From: Kitasatospora sp. MAA4
GTDB taxonomy: Bacteria; Actinomycetota; Actinomycetes; Streptomycetales; Streptomycetaceae
DNA: 64,000 nt
NCBI RefSeq assembly: GCF_029893355.1
Contig: NZ_JARZAI010000012.1
Coordinates: forward strand, 62,001 to 126,000
Direction of reading: 5' to 3'
The notes below the pieces were generated by a model. That model saw only the letters and a list, made by a program, of their open reading frames with translations, made no database searches and was not told where the DNA came from. The position numbers and the translations under genes are program-made. This document shows positions 16,145 to 24,241 of this stretch, piece after piece (the first letter of the stretch is position 1; every line of letters begins with the position of its first letter).

Positions 16145-17656
16145 GTGCGGCGTTCCGTGAATGTGATGTCGACATCGGAGAGGCTGGCCGAGTTGGCAGT
16201 CGAAGCTCCGGATTTCCCGGCAATCATCGAGGTCGCCGCCGGCGGATCGTCCCGGGAAATCACCTACCGACGTCTGGCCGATGATGTCTCGGGGATCGCG
16301 GATCTCCTCCGGTCCTGGAACCGGGAGATGGACGGTGACGCCGTCGTCTGCCATCCCGCGACGGTCTCTCTCGAAACGACGAAGATTATTCTGGCTGCCC
16401 TGTGCGCGGGGGTGACCGTACTCCCGTATGCGCCGCAGCTCGACACCGAAGTGCTGTCCAGCGTGCTGGGCAACGCGGGGCTGAGTACTCGGACGCGGTA
16501 TGTTCAGGTGCCCGGCTCGTCGGAAATCGGTCAAGAATCCGCCATCGCCGTTCATCTCACGCGCTGGGAGCGCACGGCCGAACGCCGGCGTCCGCGGTAT
16601 CTCCTGACCACGAGCGGATCGACCGGGATTCCGAAGGTCGTGCCCTTCTGGAATTTGGGCGAATACGATCCCAGGGTCATCCCGGACATCGTGTTCCGAT
16701 CGTGTGGCTGGCAGACCGGACAGCGACAGCTCGTCACTCTTCCGATCTATCACATCGGAACCGTTGCCGCGCTCGTGCAAGGCGTGCTGGACCGGAATCA
16801 GATTGTCCTGGCGAAGCTGATGGAGCCCGAGGATCTGCTGGACACGATCGCGGACCATCGCATTGACTGGCTCATGGTCACCCCGAACTACATGAAAACC
16901 CTGCTCCCCGCGGCGACGCGTGATCCAGGGCGGTTGACGAGCCTGAACGGGATTCTGCACACGGCCCTGCCATGTCCTGCGCCGCTCAAGCAGGCGTGGA
17001 TAGACCTCCTCGGAGGCGAACGCGTTTTCGAGATGTACGGCGGTACCGAAGGCGTCGGCGTCACGGTGATCAACGGCTCCGAGTGGATGGCGAAGCCCGG
17101 CTCGGTGGGTCGCGGACTGCTGACGCACCTGCGGATCGGGGACGCCCAGGGGCAGGAGCGGGGGGCGGACGGCATAGGCCGTATCTATCTCCGCCGGCTG
17201 GGGGTGGCCGACCGTGCCCGCTCGGCCACCCCCTGGCTCCAGCACACCACCGACGGTTTCGTGAGCCTGGGTGACATGGGGTGGGTCGACCAGGACGGAT
17301 ACCTCTACGTCTTCGATCGTGCCGCGAACCAGGCCGCCACTGCCAGCGGGGTCACGTGGCTCGGCCGGCTGTCGCTGATCCTGCGTACCCATCCGGACGT
17401 CCTGGACGCGGAATGCGTCGCTCTCACGGGGGCGGAGGGGGTCGAGATAGGAGCGCTGCTGGTGCTGCACGACTCCGTGGCCGATCTCGATCCGTCGGCG
17501 ATCCGAGATTTCTGCGCCTCCCGGATCAACGACCACGAGTTTCCCCAGATCTGTCTCCGAGTGGCCGAGATCCCCCGGTCGGAGATTGGCAAGCCCGATG
17601 CCGTCGCCATCACGAGGATATTCGACCGGGAGGTGCTTCGTGACACGCGAGCTTGA
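16145..17656 (+). CDS. Stand-alone NRPS-type adenylation protein
   Basis: This 503-residue AMP-forming enzyme starts with GTG at 16145 behind GGGAGGGAAG. It carries the A3 loop LLTTSGSTGIPK (153-164), the A5 region EMYGGTEG near 300, the A7 Asp in SLGDMGWVDQDGYLYVFDR, and the A10 lysine in PRSEIGKPDAV. It has no fused carrier or condensation domain. It should activate an amino or carboxylic acid as the AMP ester and load the carrier protein encoded next, with which it overlaps by 17 bases. The FDRAANQAATASG segment replaces the usual DRxxDxIK, so the C-terminal subdomain is somewhat divergent. Substrate specificity is not predictable from the visible residues. Confidence 0.83.
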   Translation: MRRSVNVMSTSERLAELAVEAPDFPAIIEVAAGGSSREITYRRLADDVSGIADLLRSWNREMDGDAVVCHPATVSLETTKIILAALCAGVTVLPYAPQLDTEVLSSVLGNAGLSTRTRYVQVPGSSEIGQESAIAVHLTRWERTAERRRPRYLLTTSGSTGIPKVVPFWNLGEYDPRVIPDIVFRSCGWQTGQRQLVTLPIYHIGTVAALVQGVLDRNQIVLAKLMEPEDLLDTIADHRIDWLMVTPNYMKTLLPAATRDPGRLTSLNGILHTALPCPAPLKQAWIDLLGGERVFEMYGGTEGVGVTVINGSEWMAKPGSVGRGLLTHLRIGDAQGQERGADGIGRIYLRRLGVADRARSATPWLQHTTDGFVSLGDMGWVDQDGYLYVFDRAANQAATASGVTWLGRLSLILRTHPDVLDAECVALTGAEGVEIGALLVLHDSVADLDPSAIRDFCASRINDHEFPQICLRVAEIPRSEIGKPDAVAITRIFDREVLRDTRA

Positions 17657-18146
17657 CGCTGCACTGTTTCGCGGAATCTGTGAGGATGTCCTGGGCGCTG
17701 CCTTCCAGGAGACTCCAGAATTCACGGTCTACGCGTCCACCGACGTGTTCAATTCTGGTGTCGGCATTCGCCTGGCGTTCCGCAAGTGCTACGGTGTCGA
17801 CGTCCGGCGGGTACGATTCATCGACGGACTCCGATGGGCACCGACCGGCTGGTGCGACTCTGAAGCCGACGGATCATCTCCCAGAATCCTGGCGGAGTAT
17901 GTTCATGCGCCTCCGTCCGATCCTGTGGAACAGGCGATCACGGCATTCTGGGAAGAGATTCTCGAAGTCCAGGGCCTGGGCACCTCCGATGACTTCTGGG
18001 AATGCGGCGGAGACTCTCTCGGCTTCATCGAGACCATCGACTTCATAGGCCAGGAGTACGGTGTCCAACTGGGTTTCTTCGACATCGGCGCCAGCCTCAC
18101 CGTAGCCCGCCTGGCGACCCTGGTGCGCGAGCGGTCGCCGCGCTGA
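17640..18146 (+). CDS. Peptidyl/acyl carrier protein with degenerate N-terminal repeat
   Basis: The GTG at 17640 behind GGGAGGTG overlaps the adenylation gene, giving 168 residues. The C-terminal part (about 95-168) is a carrier domain with DDFWECGGDSLGFIETIDF; Ser126 is the expected phosphopantetheine site. The N-terminal 65 residues look like a second carrier fold (DVFNSGVGIRLAFRKCYG), but the serine position is Gly, so it would not be modified. This makes a two-domain carrier with one dead unit, or an unrelated adaptor domain. Tight coupling to the adenylation protein indicates it is its loading partner. Confidence 0.75.
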   Translation: MTRELDAALFRGICEDVLGAAFQETPEFTVYASTDVFNSGVGIRLAFRKCYGVDVRRVRFIDGLRWAPTGWCDSEADGSSPRILAEYVHAPPSDPVEQAITAFWEEILEVQGLGTSDDFWECGGDSLGFIETIDFIGQEYGVQLGFFDIGASLTVARLATLVRERSPR

Positions 18147-18150
18147 AGAC

Positions 18151-18201
18151 TTCATCCTCGCCTGAGGCGAGAGCCCCCGGGCAGCTCGGGCAGGGGATGA
18201 A
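18151..18201 (+). promoter_or_regulatory. Structured leader between carrier and precursor genes
   Basis: TTCATCC (18151-18157) can pair with GGATGAA (18195-18201), enclosing a small hairpin CTCGCC-TGA-GGCGAG (18157-18171) and CCCG/CGGG pairing. It is followed by an AT-rich stretch (18199-18225), unusual for this DNA. It could be a weak terminator, a processing site or part of a promoter for the precursor gene. Confidence 0.35.
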
Positions 18202-18225
18202 TTGATAAATATCCACTCTCATATT

Positions 18226-18233
18226 GGAGGTGA
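18226..18233 (+). promoter_or_regulatory. Consensus Shine-Dalgarno of the precursor gene
   Basis: GGAGGTGA matches the anti-Shine-Dalgarno end of 16S rRNA over eight bases and sits 3 bases before the ATG at 18237. This is the strongest ribosome binding site seen among the cluster genes and it decides the start of the short reading frame. Confidence 0.75.
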
Positions 18234-18236
18234 ACC

Positions 18237-18341
18237 ATGGAGTACTTCAACACCGAGGTCACGGACATCGAGTCCCTGTCTGACGAGGCCCTCGCCGACA
18301 TCGTCGGCGGCGCTGTGATCAACCGCGGCTGCGTCAGCTAA
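18237..18341 (+). CDS. RiPP-like precursor peptide with Gly-Gly leader
   Basis: This is a 34-residue frame between the carrier and condensation-like genes. The leader starts MEYFNTEVTDIES and ends LSDEALADIVGG, the helix-plus-double-glycine pattern cut by C39 peptidase exporters. The predicted core is nine residues, AVINRGCVS, with one Cys, one Ser and one Arg. Support comes from the consensus ribosome binding site, a stop codon followed after 10 bases by a strong hairpin, and a C39-peptidase ABC transporter two genes downstream. No lanthipeptide, radical-SAM or YcaO enzyme is present, so the peptide is more likely modified by the NRPS-type proteins and oxygenases around it, or serves as an exported signal. 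Its chemistry is unknown. Confidence 0.75.
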   Translation: MEYFNTEVTDIESLSDEALADIVGGAVINRGCVS

Positions 18342-18351
18342 GCAGCAACTG

Positions 18352-18393
18352 AATCTTGGCTGGTACCCGGGATTCCGGGTACCAGCCAAGATT
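18352..18393 (+). terminator. Strong hairpin after the precursor gene (terminator/attenuator)
   Basis: A perfect 19-bp stem (18352-18370 with 18375-18393) encloses a 4-base loop, GATT, and is followed by TTTTC. It starts 10 bases after the precursor stop and ends 23 bases before the condensation-like gene. This placement is typical of RiPP operons, where partial termination or RNA protection yields more precursor mRNA than enzyme mRNA. Confidence 0.85.
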
Positions 18394-18416
18394 TTCGGCA
18401 ATCTGGAGACGAGAAA

Positions 18417-19712
18417 ATGCACCACCAGGGTCGGGAAGTGGTACCGCTGACGCTTCCGCAGCTTTCTGTCCTCCGGGCTCTGCGGGATGGCATAACCGCC
18501 GGGCCGACCCTGGAGCTGTCGTACCGCATCGAAGGACCTCTGGACATCCCGGCATTCATCGCCAGTGTTGGCGACGTCGTCGACAGTCACGACGCGTTGC
18601 GGTTGGCGATGTGCGAGTGCGGGGACTCCGGGCCCCATCAGTGGGAGAGGGCGACACCTCCGCCGGCCGATCTGGTCACGTGCCAGAGAGTCAAAGCCGG
18701 GTCCGAGGAGCGCTTCTCCCGCTATGTCGCCCACCTGGCGACGACGGATGTCGGCGAGCCCTGGGACCTGCGGACGGAGTTTCCGTTCCGGCTGCGGCTG
18801 ATCCAGCACTCGCCTGAGCTCCACGCGTTCATCGCGACCTTTTCCCAGCTCGCGGTCGACGGCAGCGTCCGGGCGGTCTTCGGTGGGGACCTGTGGCAGG
18901 CATACCGTCGACGCCTGGGCGATCACGATGCTGTCACCGCACCGAGCAGGCGATTCCTGAGCACGGCCGCGGAGAGCGGCTCTCCGGCTGCCGACAGCGG
19001 GGCCATCGCCGATTTCTGGCGGCGTCAGTACGCCCGGATACCTGGGGAATGGGGATTTCGAGCTTCCTCCGTTCCGGATGCCGGCACGGCGGAGGCCGGC
19101 AGCCTGGAGACGGGCTTCGTCCTCGAAGGCGAGCGGCTTCGCACGATGCGCCAGGCGGTGCGGTCGAACAACACCACTGAGGCCATCTGGGTTCAACATG
19201 CCCTGGCCTCGGCGGTGTTCGAGCACACGGATGCGGCCTCCACCGCGATCTGGATGCCGGTCGACACCCGGAGCACCGGAGAACGGCGACTGCTCGGCAT
19301 GCTCACGCTGAGCCTGCCGATGGTCGTCGACCGCCGCGCCGCGTCATCCGACCTCCTCCGAACGCTCACCGGGGACTGGCTCGACATGCTGAGGCACCGT
19401 CGGGTCACCCGGGAGATCGTCGAGGCCGGCGAGATCGCCGCTCTGGGGGATCTGGCGGGTGGACCGGAGCGCAGTGTGCGCCTCGCCTACATAAGCCACC
19501 CCCGCCAGCAGCGCAGGACCGCGGTAGGCGATCTCACCGTGGACTACGGCGCCTATGCCCCTTTGATCGAGCGAGTGGTCAGCGGAGTGCATCTGAGGGT
19601 CGGGAGCTGGGGCGATCGTGTTCGCTTCGACTTCACCGTCAACCGGGCCCGCCTCACCGAGGCCGCAGCGCGGCAGATGACGAACGATGTCGAACGGATC
19701 CTGCTGGGTTGA
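18417..19712 (+). CDS. Condensation-domain-like protein with degenerate active site
   Basis: This 431-residue protein begins MHHQGREVVPLTLPQLSVLR, with the early PLTxxQ-like motif of NRPS condensation domains. Where HHxxxDG should be it has SQLAVDG (residues 143-149): Asp and Gly are kept but both histidines are replaced by Ser and Gln. WMPVDTRSTGERRLLGMLTL matches the later VNxRxR...G region. Either it condenses by a different mechanism or it is a non-catalytic recruiting domain, like X domains. It follows the precursor gene directly, so it may bring the carrier-bound building block to the peptide. That role is inference. Confidence 0.72.
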   Translation: MHHQGREVVPLTLPQLSVLRALRDGITAGPTLELSYRIEGPLDIPAFIASVGDVVDSHDALRLAMCECGDSGPHQWERATPPPADLVTCQRVKAGSEERFSRYVAHLATTDVGEPWDLRTEFPFRLRLIQHSPELHAFIATFSQLAVDGSVRAVFGGDLWQAYRRRLGDHDAVTAPSRRFLSTAAESGSPAADSGAIADFWRRQYARIPGEWGFRASSVPDAGTAEAGSLETGFVLEGERLRTMRQAVRSNNTTEAIWVQHALASAVFEHTDAASTAIWMPVDTRSTGERRLLGMLTLSLPMVVDRRAASSDLLRTLTGDWLDMLRHRRVTREIVEAGEIAALGDLAGGPERSVRLAYISHPRQQRRTAVGDLTVDYGAYAPLIERVVSGVHLRVGSWGDRVRFDFTVNRARLTEAAARQMTNDVERILLG

Positions 19713-19770
19713 CTTCCGCTGTCCGTCGACGTCCCGCCAAAACCACTACCTCCGAAGGGAGTCGCTGTTC

Positions 19771-22146
19771 ATGATCGAATCCGATGAAGTGACTGATCCC
19801 GGGCAGTCTGCGCCCTCGGCTCCAGGTCCTGTCGGCCAGGCCAGGTTCAGCCGCCAAGCGGCTGAGAAGAACGGCGCCAACCGGCGTCTGGGCAGCGCAC
19901 TCACGCTGCCCGGACTGATGGAGGCGCGGCAGCCGGGAGGCCTGCGCAAAATCGTCGCGGCCGTCGCGGGAGTGATCCCGAGGCGGCGTCGGCAGCGGGT
20001 GCCGGTCTACTACCAGACGGAGAGCGCCGACTGCGGGCCCACCTGCCTGGCGATGGTGCTGGCCTTCCTGGGCATCGACGTGGACATCGCAACCGTGCGC
20101 CGCCGCCTCAACGGCGGACAGGTGGGGGTCTCGGCGCAGGCGCTCCTTCGGACAGCCAGGCACTTCGGGGCGCTCGGGCGTGGTGTGCGCGTCGGCGTCG
20201 GGGGGCTCAGCCGCCTGAAGAGTGGCAGCATCCTGTTCTGGAACTTCAACCACTTCGTCGTGTTCGAACACGCGACTGCCACGCACGCCTTCATCGTCGA
20301 TCCCGCGGTGGGACGTCGGCGCCTCAAACTGAGCGAGGTCGCAGACGCTTTCACCGGCGTGGCTCTCGAATTCGAGGCACCGCTGATCGACGGTCGCGCG
20401 CCGGTGCGCCGGCGTGGACCCGGTGTCGCGCAGAGCTCCTGGCAGTACCTCAAGTTGTTCGTCACCCGGGATCGCCGCTGGATACGCCTGACAGCCGCGT
20501 CGCTCCTGCTGATCGTCTTCAACTTCGCGACCCCGTTCGCCTCCTCCTATGTGGTCGCCCACACCGGTGTCGGAAACCGGTCGAGCCAGGCGATCGTGAT
20601 CCTGTGCCTCGCGCTCGCGGGGGGCGTGTCCTTCGCGCTGCTCCAGATAGTCCGCGGCCTGGCGCTCGTGGCGCTCCAGGCGATCGCGGACCGCCGCGTC
20701 ACGCTCGGCGTGTTCGGCCATCTGCTCTCCCTGCCGTACGAGTACTTCACCAGGCGCAACCCGGGTGACCTCGCGATGCGGGTGCGGACCAGCTCGGCGG
20801 TTCGGCAGGTCCTGACCGGTGCGGCTCTCTCCACGATGTTCGACGGCACGCTGGTGCTGGTCTACCTGGCCCTGCTGCTGGTGGTCGACGTTCAGTTCGC
20901 CCTGATCAGCATGGTGTTGGCCGCCGTGATGGTGGCGGTCCTCTTCGTGTTCTGGAAGAAGCAGCGCTACCTGTCCGCGGAGGAGCTGGAGCGGCAGTCG
21001 ATCTCCGAGGGCGCACTGCTCGAACTGCTGGACGGACTGCAGACGATCAAGGCCTGCGGCCTGGAGGACACCGCGCACGCCCGCTGGAGCCACAGCCTCA
21101 TCGACGAGATCAACCAGCGCGGTGTGAGCCGCAGGAACCAGGTCATCGGCTCGGCGATGAGTGCGACGATCCAGTTCCTCGCCCCGCTCGCGGTGCTCGA
21201 CCTGGGGTACTTCAGGATTTCCAGCGGTACGGAGTCGCTGAGTTCAGTGGTGGGGTTCACCTCGCTCGCCGTCGGGATGTTCGTGCCGTTGGCGAGCGTC
21301 GTCCAGAGCGCGCTCCAGGTCGCAGGCCTCGGCGCGACGCTCTCCAGGCTGACCGACATCCTGGGCACCGAGCCGGAGGAACGCCCCACGGACGCTGTGC
21401 AGTTGGAGGACGTGAGCGGCCCCGTCGAGGTCCGGGACGTGTCGTTCGCCTATGCGGGGGGCACCGACCCGGTCCTGAGCGAGATCGACGTCCGCTTCGA
21501 AGGCGGGAAGTTCACGGCGATCCTGGGGAGGTCGGGCTCCGGCAAGTCGACGCTGGCGTCCATCATCGCCGGCCTCCAGACCCCCACCAGCGGGTCGGTC
21601 CTCATCGACGGCGTTCCCATGGCCGAACTCGACCGCGTGCTGCTGAGGCGCTCGATCTCCTACGTCGCGCAGGACTCCAGGCTCTTCGCCGGCACCATCC
21701 GGGAGAACATCACCTACGCCCAGCCCGGGACGCCGCTGGAGGACGTCCAGCAGGTGGCGAAGCTGGCGTGCATCCATGACGACATCATGGCGCTTCCCAT
21801 GCGCTACGACACGATGCTCGGTCCCGGCGGACTGGGCCTGTCGGGCGGCCAACGCCAGCGCATCGCCCTCGCCCGCGGCCTGGTCCGCAAGCCGCAGCTG
21901 CTGGTCCTCGACGAGGCGACGAGCGCGCTGGACAGTGCGACCGAGCAGGCGATCTTCAGAGGACTGGCCGCCTTCGACCAGACCCTGATCGTCATCGCCC
22001 ACCGGTTGTCGGTGCTGGAGTCCGCAGACCAGGTGATCATCGTCGAGGCCGGCCGGGTGGTCGCCCAGGGCCGCTACGAAGACCTGCTGTCCCATTCCCA
22101 GCATCTGCACACGCTCATGGCAGGCCACGGCGAGCCGCAAGCCTGA
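19771..22146 (+). CDS. Peptidase-containing ABC exporter (C39 PCAT)
   Basis: The start is the ATG at 19771 behind GAAGGGAG, giving 791 residues. Residues 75-210 are a C39 cysteine peptidase (YYQTESADCGPTCLAMVLAF; Cys about 88, His in FNHFVVFE, Asp in FIVDPAVG). Five to six membrane segments follow (about 250-520). The nucleotide-binding domain has Walker A GRSGSGKST, the signature LSGGQRQRIALARG, Walker B LLVLDEATSALD and the switch IAHRL. Such proteins cut Gly-Gly leaders and export the core peptide as homodimers. It is the natural partner of the 34-residue precursor at 18237. Confidence 0.93.
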   Translation: MIESDEVTDPGQSAPSAPGPVGQARFSRQAAEKNGANRRLGSALTLPGLMEARQPGGLRKIVAAVAGVIPRRRRQRVPVYYQTESADCGPTCLAMVLAFLGIDVDIATVRRRLNGGQVGVSAQALLRTARHFGALGRGVRVGVGGLSRLKSGSILFWNFNHFVVFEHATATHAFIVDPAVGRRRLKLSEVADAFTGVALEFEAPLIDGRAPVRRRGPGVAQSSWQYLKLFVTRDRRWIRLTAASLLLIVFNFATPFASSYVVAHTGVGNRSSQAIVILCLALAGGVSFALLQIVRGLALVALQAIADRRVTLGVFGHLLSLPYEYFTRRNPGDLAMRVRTSSAVRQVLTGAALSTMFDGTLVLVYLALLLVVDVQFALISMVLAAVMVAVLFVFWKKQRYLSAEELERQSISEGALLELLDGLQTIKACGLEDTAHARWSHSLIDEINQRGVSRRNQVIGSAMSATIQFLAPLAVLDLGYFRISSGTESLSSVVGFTSLAVGMFVPLASVVQSALQVAGLGATLSRLTDILGTEPEERPTDAVQLEDVSGPVEVRDVSFAYAGGTDPVLSEIDVRFEGGKFTAILGRSGSGKSTLASIIAGLQTPTSGSVLIDGVPMAELDRVLLRRSISYVAQDSRLFAGTIRENITYAQPGTPLEDVQQVAKLACIHDDIMALPMRYDTMLGPGGLGLSGGQRQRIALARGLVRKPQLLVLDEATSALDSATEQAIFRGLAAFDQTLIVIAHRLSVLESADQVIIVEAGRVVAQGRYEDLLSHSQHLHTLMAGHGEPQA

Positions 22147-22203
22147 GGCCGCGAGAAGGAGGTTCCTCCTCTCGATGCACGCCATAGTCCGAAGGAAGTG
22201 AAA

Positions 22204-23556
22204 GTGCTCTCCGAAGCGAAGAACCACATGCTGACCCGGGTGGGCCCCGGGACTCCGATGGGCGAGCTGCTGCGCCGGTACTGGCACCCGATCGCCGCTG
22301 TCTCGGAGCTCGCCGAGAAGAGGGTGAAACCCGTCCGGCTGATGGGCGAGGATCTGGTCCTGTACCGGACCGACACGGACGAGTACGGCCTGGTACAGCG
22401 CCGTTGCCCGCACCGGGGCGTGGACCTGGGGCAGGGGTGGGTGGAGGGCGAGAGCCTGCGCTGCTCGTACCACGGCTGGATGTTCGACAGGTCCGGAAGC
22501 TGTGTCGAGCAGCCTTATGAGGACATGGTCGGGTCATCGGCGCCGTTTCGGGACAAGGTCAGGGTCGACGCCTATCAGGCCGTGGCCTTCGCCGGCATGG
22601 TCTGGGCCTACCTCGGCCCGGCGCCGGCCCCGCTCATCCCCATGTTCGAGCCGTTCACCTGGCGCCGCGGATTCGTGCAGATCATCCTGTCCGAGCTTCC
22701 GTGCAACTGGCTGCAATGCCACGAGAACGCCGTGGACCCGGTGCACTTCGAGTGGCGGCACACCAACTACATCGTGCGGGAGACCGACCCCGGGAGCCCG
22801 GACCGCGGTCCCCAGCACTCCGGCATCGAGTTCCAGGAGTTCGAGTTCGGCCTGGCCGTGGCCCGGTCCGCCGAACTGACCACGGTGCTGGCCGCCCCGG
22901 TCGCCCCGACCAGCCGACTGGAGACCAGCGGGATCGCGTGCCTGTGGCCCAACGTCCTCTACACCGGAAGCAACCTCGAGTGGCGCGTCCCGGTCGACGA
23001 CACCACCACGCTCAACATCGTCTGGAACTACTCGCCGACCCCGACGGACGTCCCCGCGGTCGAGCAGGACTCGATTCCCTACTGGTACGGCCCGGTGGCC
23101 GATGACGACGGCGAGATGCTGACCAGCCACATCCTGAACCAGGATTTCGCGGCCTGGGTCGGACAGGGGGCGATAGCGGACCGCACCAGTGAGCGCCTGG
23201 GCCGCAGCGACGAAGGGGTCATCCTGCTGCGCAAGCGGCTCTTCGCGGACGTGGAGCGTGTCTCCCGCGGCGAGGATCCGCAGGGCGTCGTTCGCGATCC
23301 CGAGTCGAACGAGTGCATTGTGCTCCCGTTGGACAAGCGCCAGATGTACCGCGACGGCGTTGAGCGTGCCTTCTTCGAGGAACGGCTCGAAAGGGTGTTC
23401 AACTGGCGACTCAACGACGATCCGTCCTATGCCGTGCAATTCGGACAGCCGGAGTCCGTGCGGCGCGAATTCGAGAGAGCCATGGGAATCGGCCCGGACT
23501 TCCTGAACCTCCGGGGCCAGTTGCCTGATTCAGCGAGTGGAGAGTGTGATGTCTGA
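22204..23556 (+). CDS. Rieske non-heme iron oxygenase (alpha subunit)
   Basis: This 450-residue protein starts at the GTG at 22204, which lies 7 bases after GAAGGA and matches the family start MLSEAKN...LTRVGPGTPMGE; a GTG at 22198 is also in frame. The Rieske cluster ligands are Cys68-Pro-His70 and Cys87-Ser-Tyr-His90. The mononuclear iron triad lies in ENAVDPVHFEWRH (Asp178, His181, His186). It needs separate electron-transfer partners, none of which are encoded nearby. In this cluster it probably hydroxylates or desaturates the amino acid or the modified peptide. Confidence 0.88.
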   Translation: MLSEAKNHMLTRVGPGTPMGELLRRYWHPIAAVSELAEKRVKPVRLMGEDLVLYRTDTDEYGLVQRRCPHRGVDLGQGWVEGESLRCSYHGWMFDRSGSCVEQPYEDMVGSSAPFRDKVRVDAYQAVAFAGMVWAYLGPAPAPLIPMFEPFTWRRGFVQIILSELPCNWLQCHENAVDPVHFEWRHTNYIVRETDPGSPDRGPQHSGIEFQEFEFGLAVARSAELTTVLAAPVAPTSRLETSGIACLWPNVLYTGSNLEWRVPVDDTTTLNIVWNYSPTPTDVPAVEQDSIPYWYGPVADDDGEMLTSHILNQDFAAWVGQGAIADRTSERLGRSDEGVILLRKRLFADVERVSRGEDPQGVVRDPESNECIVLPLDKRQMYRDGVERAFFEERLERVFNWRLNDDPSYAVQFGQPESVRREFERAMGIGPDFLNLRGQLPDSASGECDV

Positions 23557-24241
23557 GTACTTCCCGGTTGGACGCGTGGTGGACCTCGCTCCCCAGGTCA
23601 ATTCCCGGTCGTATCGCCTGGGTGACATGGAACTGATCGTCTCGGAAATCCTTCCGGGCGCCGAGATCCCCATGCACTCGCATCCCGAGCTGCAGGCCGG
23701 GATGTGTCTTCGCGGCTCTTTCACCTTCGGTATCGAGGGGCAGGGCGAGCGACTCCTGACGGAGCTCCAGACCGGCTACGGAGTGACCTCGGGCGTCGGG
23801 CACTGGGCCCGCAACGAAGGGACCGAAGTGGCGATCGGCCTGGACCTGAAGCGGGCCGCCGATGCTCAGGGCCCGACGGGGTCGGGGTTCCTGGACCTCG
23901 TGCCGGGCCGTCCGAGCAAGCAGGGGATGACGGTCTCCTTCATCGTCGGCGACTGGTTCGAACTCATGGTCGCGGACCTTACGGTCGGCGGTTCGATGGT
24001 CAGGCACAAGCACCGGCACGAGCAGTTCGGGGTGTCGATCTCCGGGAGCTACTCCATGCAGATCGGTGCCGAGGAGCGAGTGTTCGGCGCCTCCGACGTC
24101 TACTACACGCCGCCCGCGATCGAGCACAGCGCCTTCAACGACGGGCCCGAGGGCGGGCTCGCGGTGGTCGGTTTCGTGCCCCCTCGCTACCACCGGCCGG
24201 CGGTGCTGGACGCCCCGGCGGCGACACGGAGCGGAAGCTGA
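23549..24241 (+). CDS. BacB-like bicupin isomerase
   Basis: This 230-residue protein starts at the ATG at 23549 behind GTGGAGAG and overlaps the Rieske gene by 8 bases. It has two cupin domains: metal residues in PMHSHPELQAGM (43-52) and in VRHKHRHEQFG (151-161). The layout closely follows Bacillus BacB, including YFP near the start, LDL/LDIF, GMTVSFIVGDWFELM (BacB GMEVTFFVEDWVEIM) and the end FVPPRYHRP (BacB FFPPRYNRA). BacB isomerises dihydro-4-hydroxyphenylpyruvate on the way to anticapsin. With the BacA-like protein at 13168 it points to prephenate-derived non-aromatic chemistry. Confidence 0.8.
   Translation: MSEYFPVGRVVDLAPQVNSRSYRLGDMELIVSEILPGAEIPMHSHPELQAGMCLRGSFTFGIEGQGERLLTELQTGYGVTSGVGHWARNEGTEVAIGLDLKRAADAQGPTGSGFLDLVPGRPSKQGMTVSFIVGDWFELMVADLTVGGSMVRHKHRHEQFGVSISGSYSMQIGAEERVFGASDVYYTPPAIEHSAFNDGPEGGLAVVGFVPPRYHRPAVLDAPAATRSGS

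Noticed and set aside
18356..18817. Forward frame through the hairpin after the precursor gene
   Set aside because: It begins inside the hairpin, overlaps the condensation-like gene in another frame and encodes low-complexity sequence.
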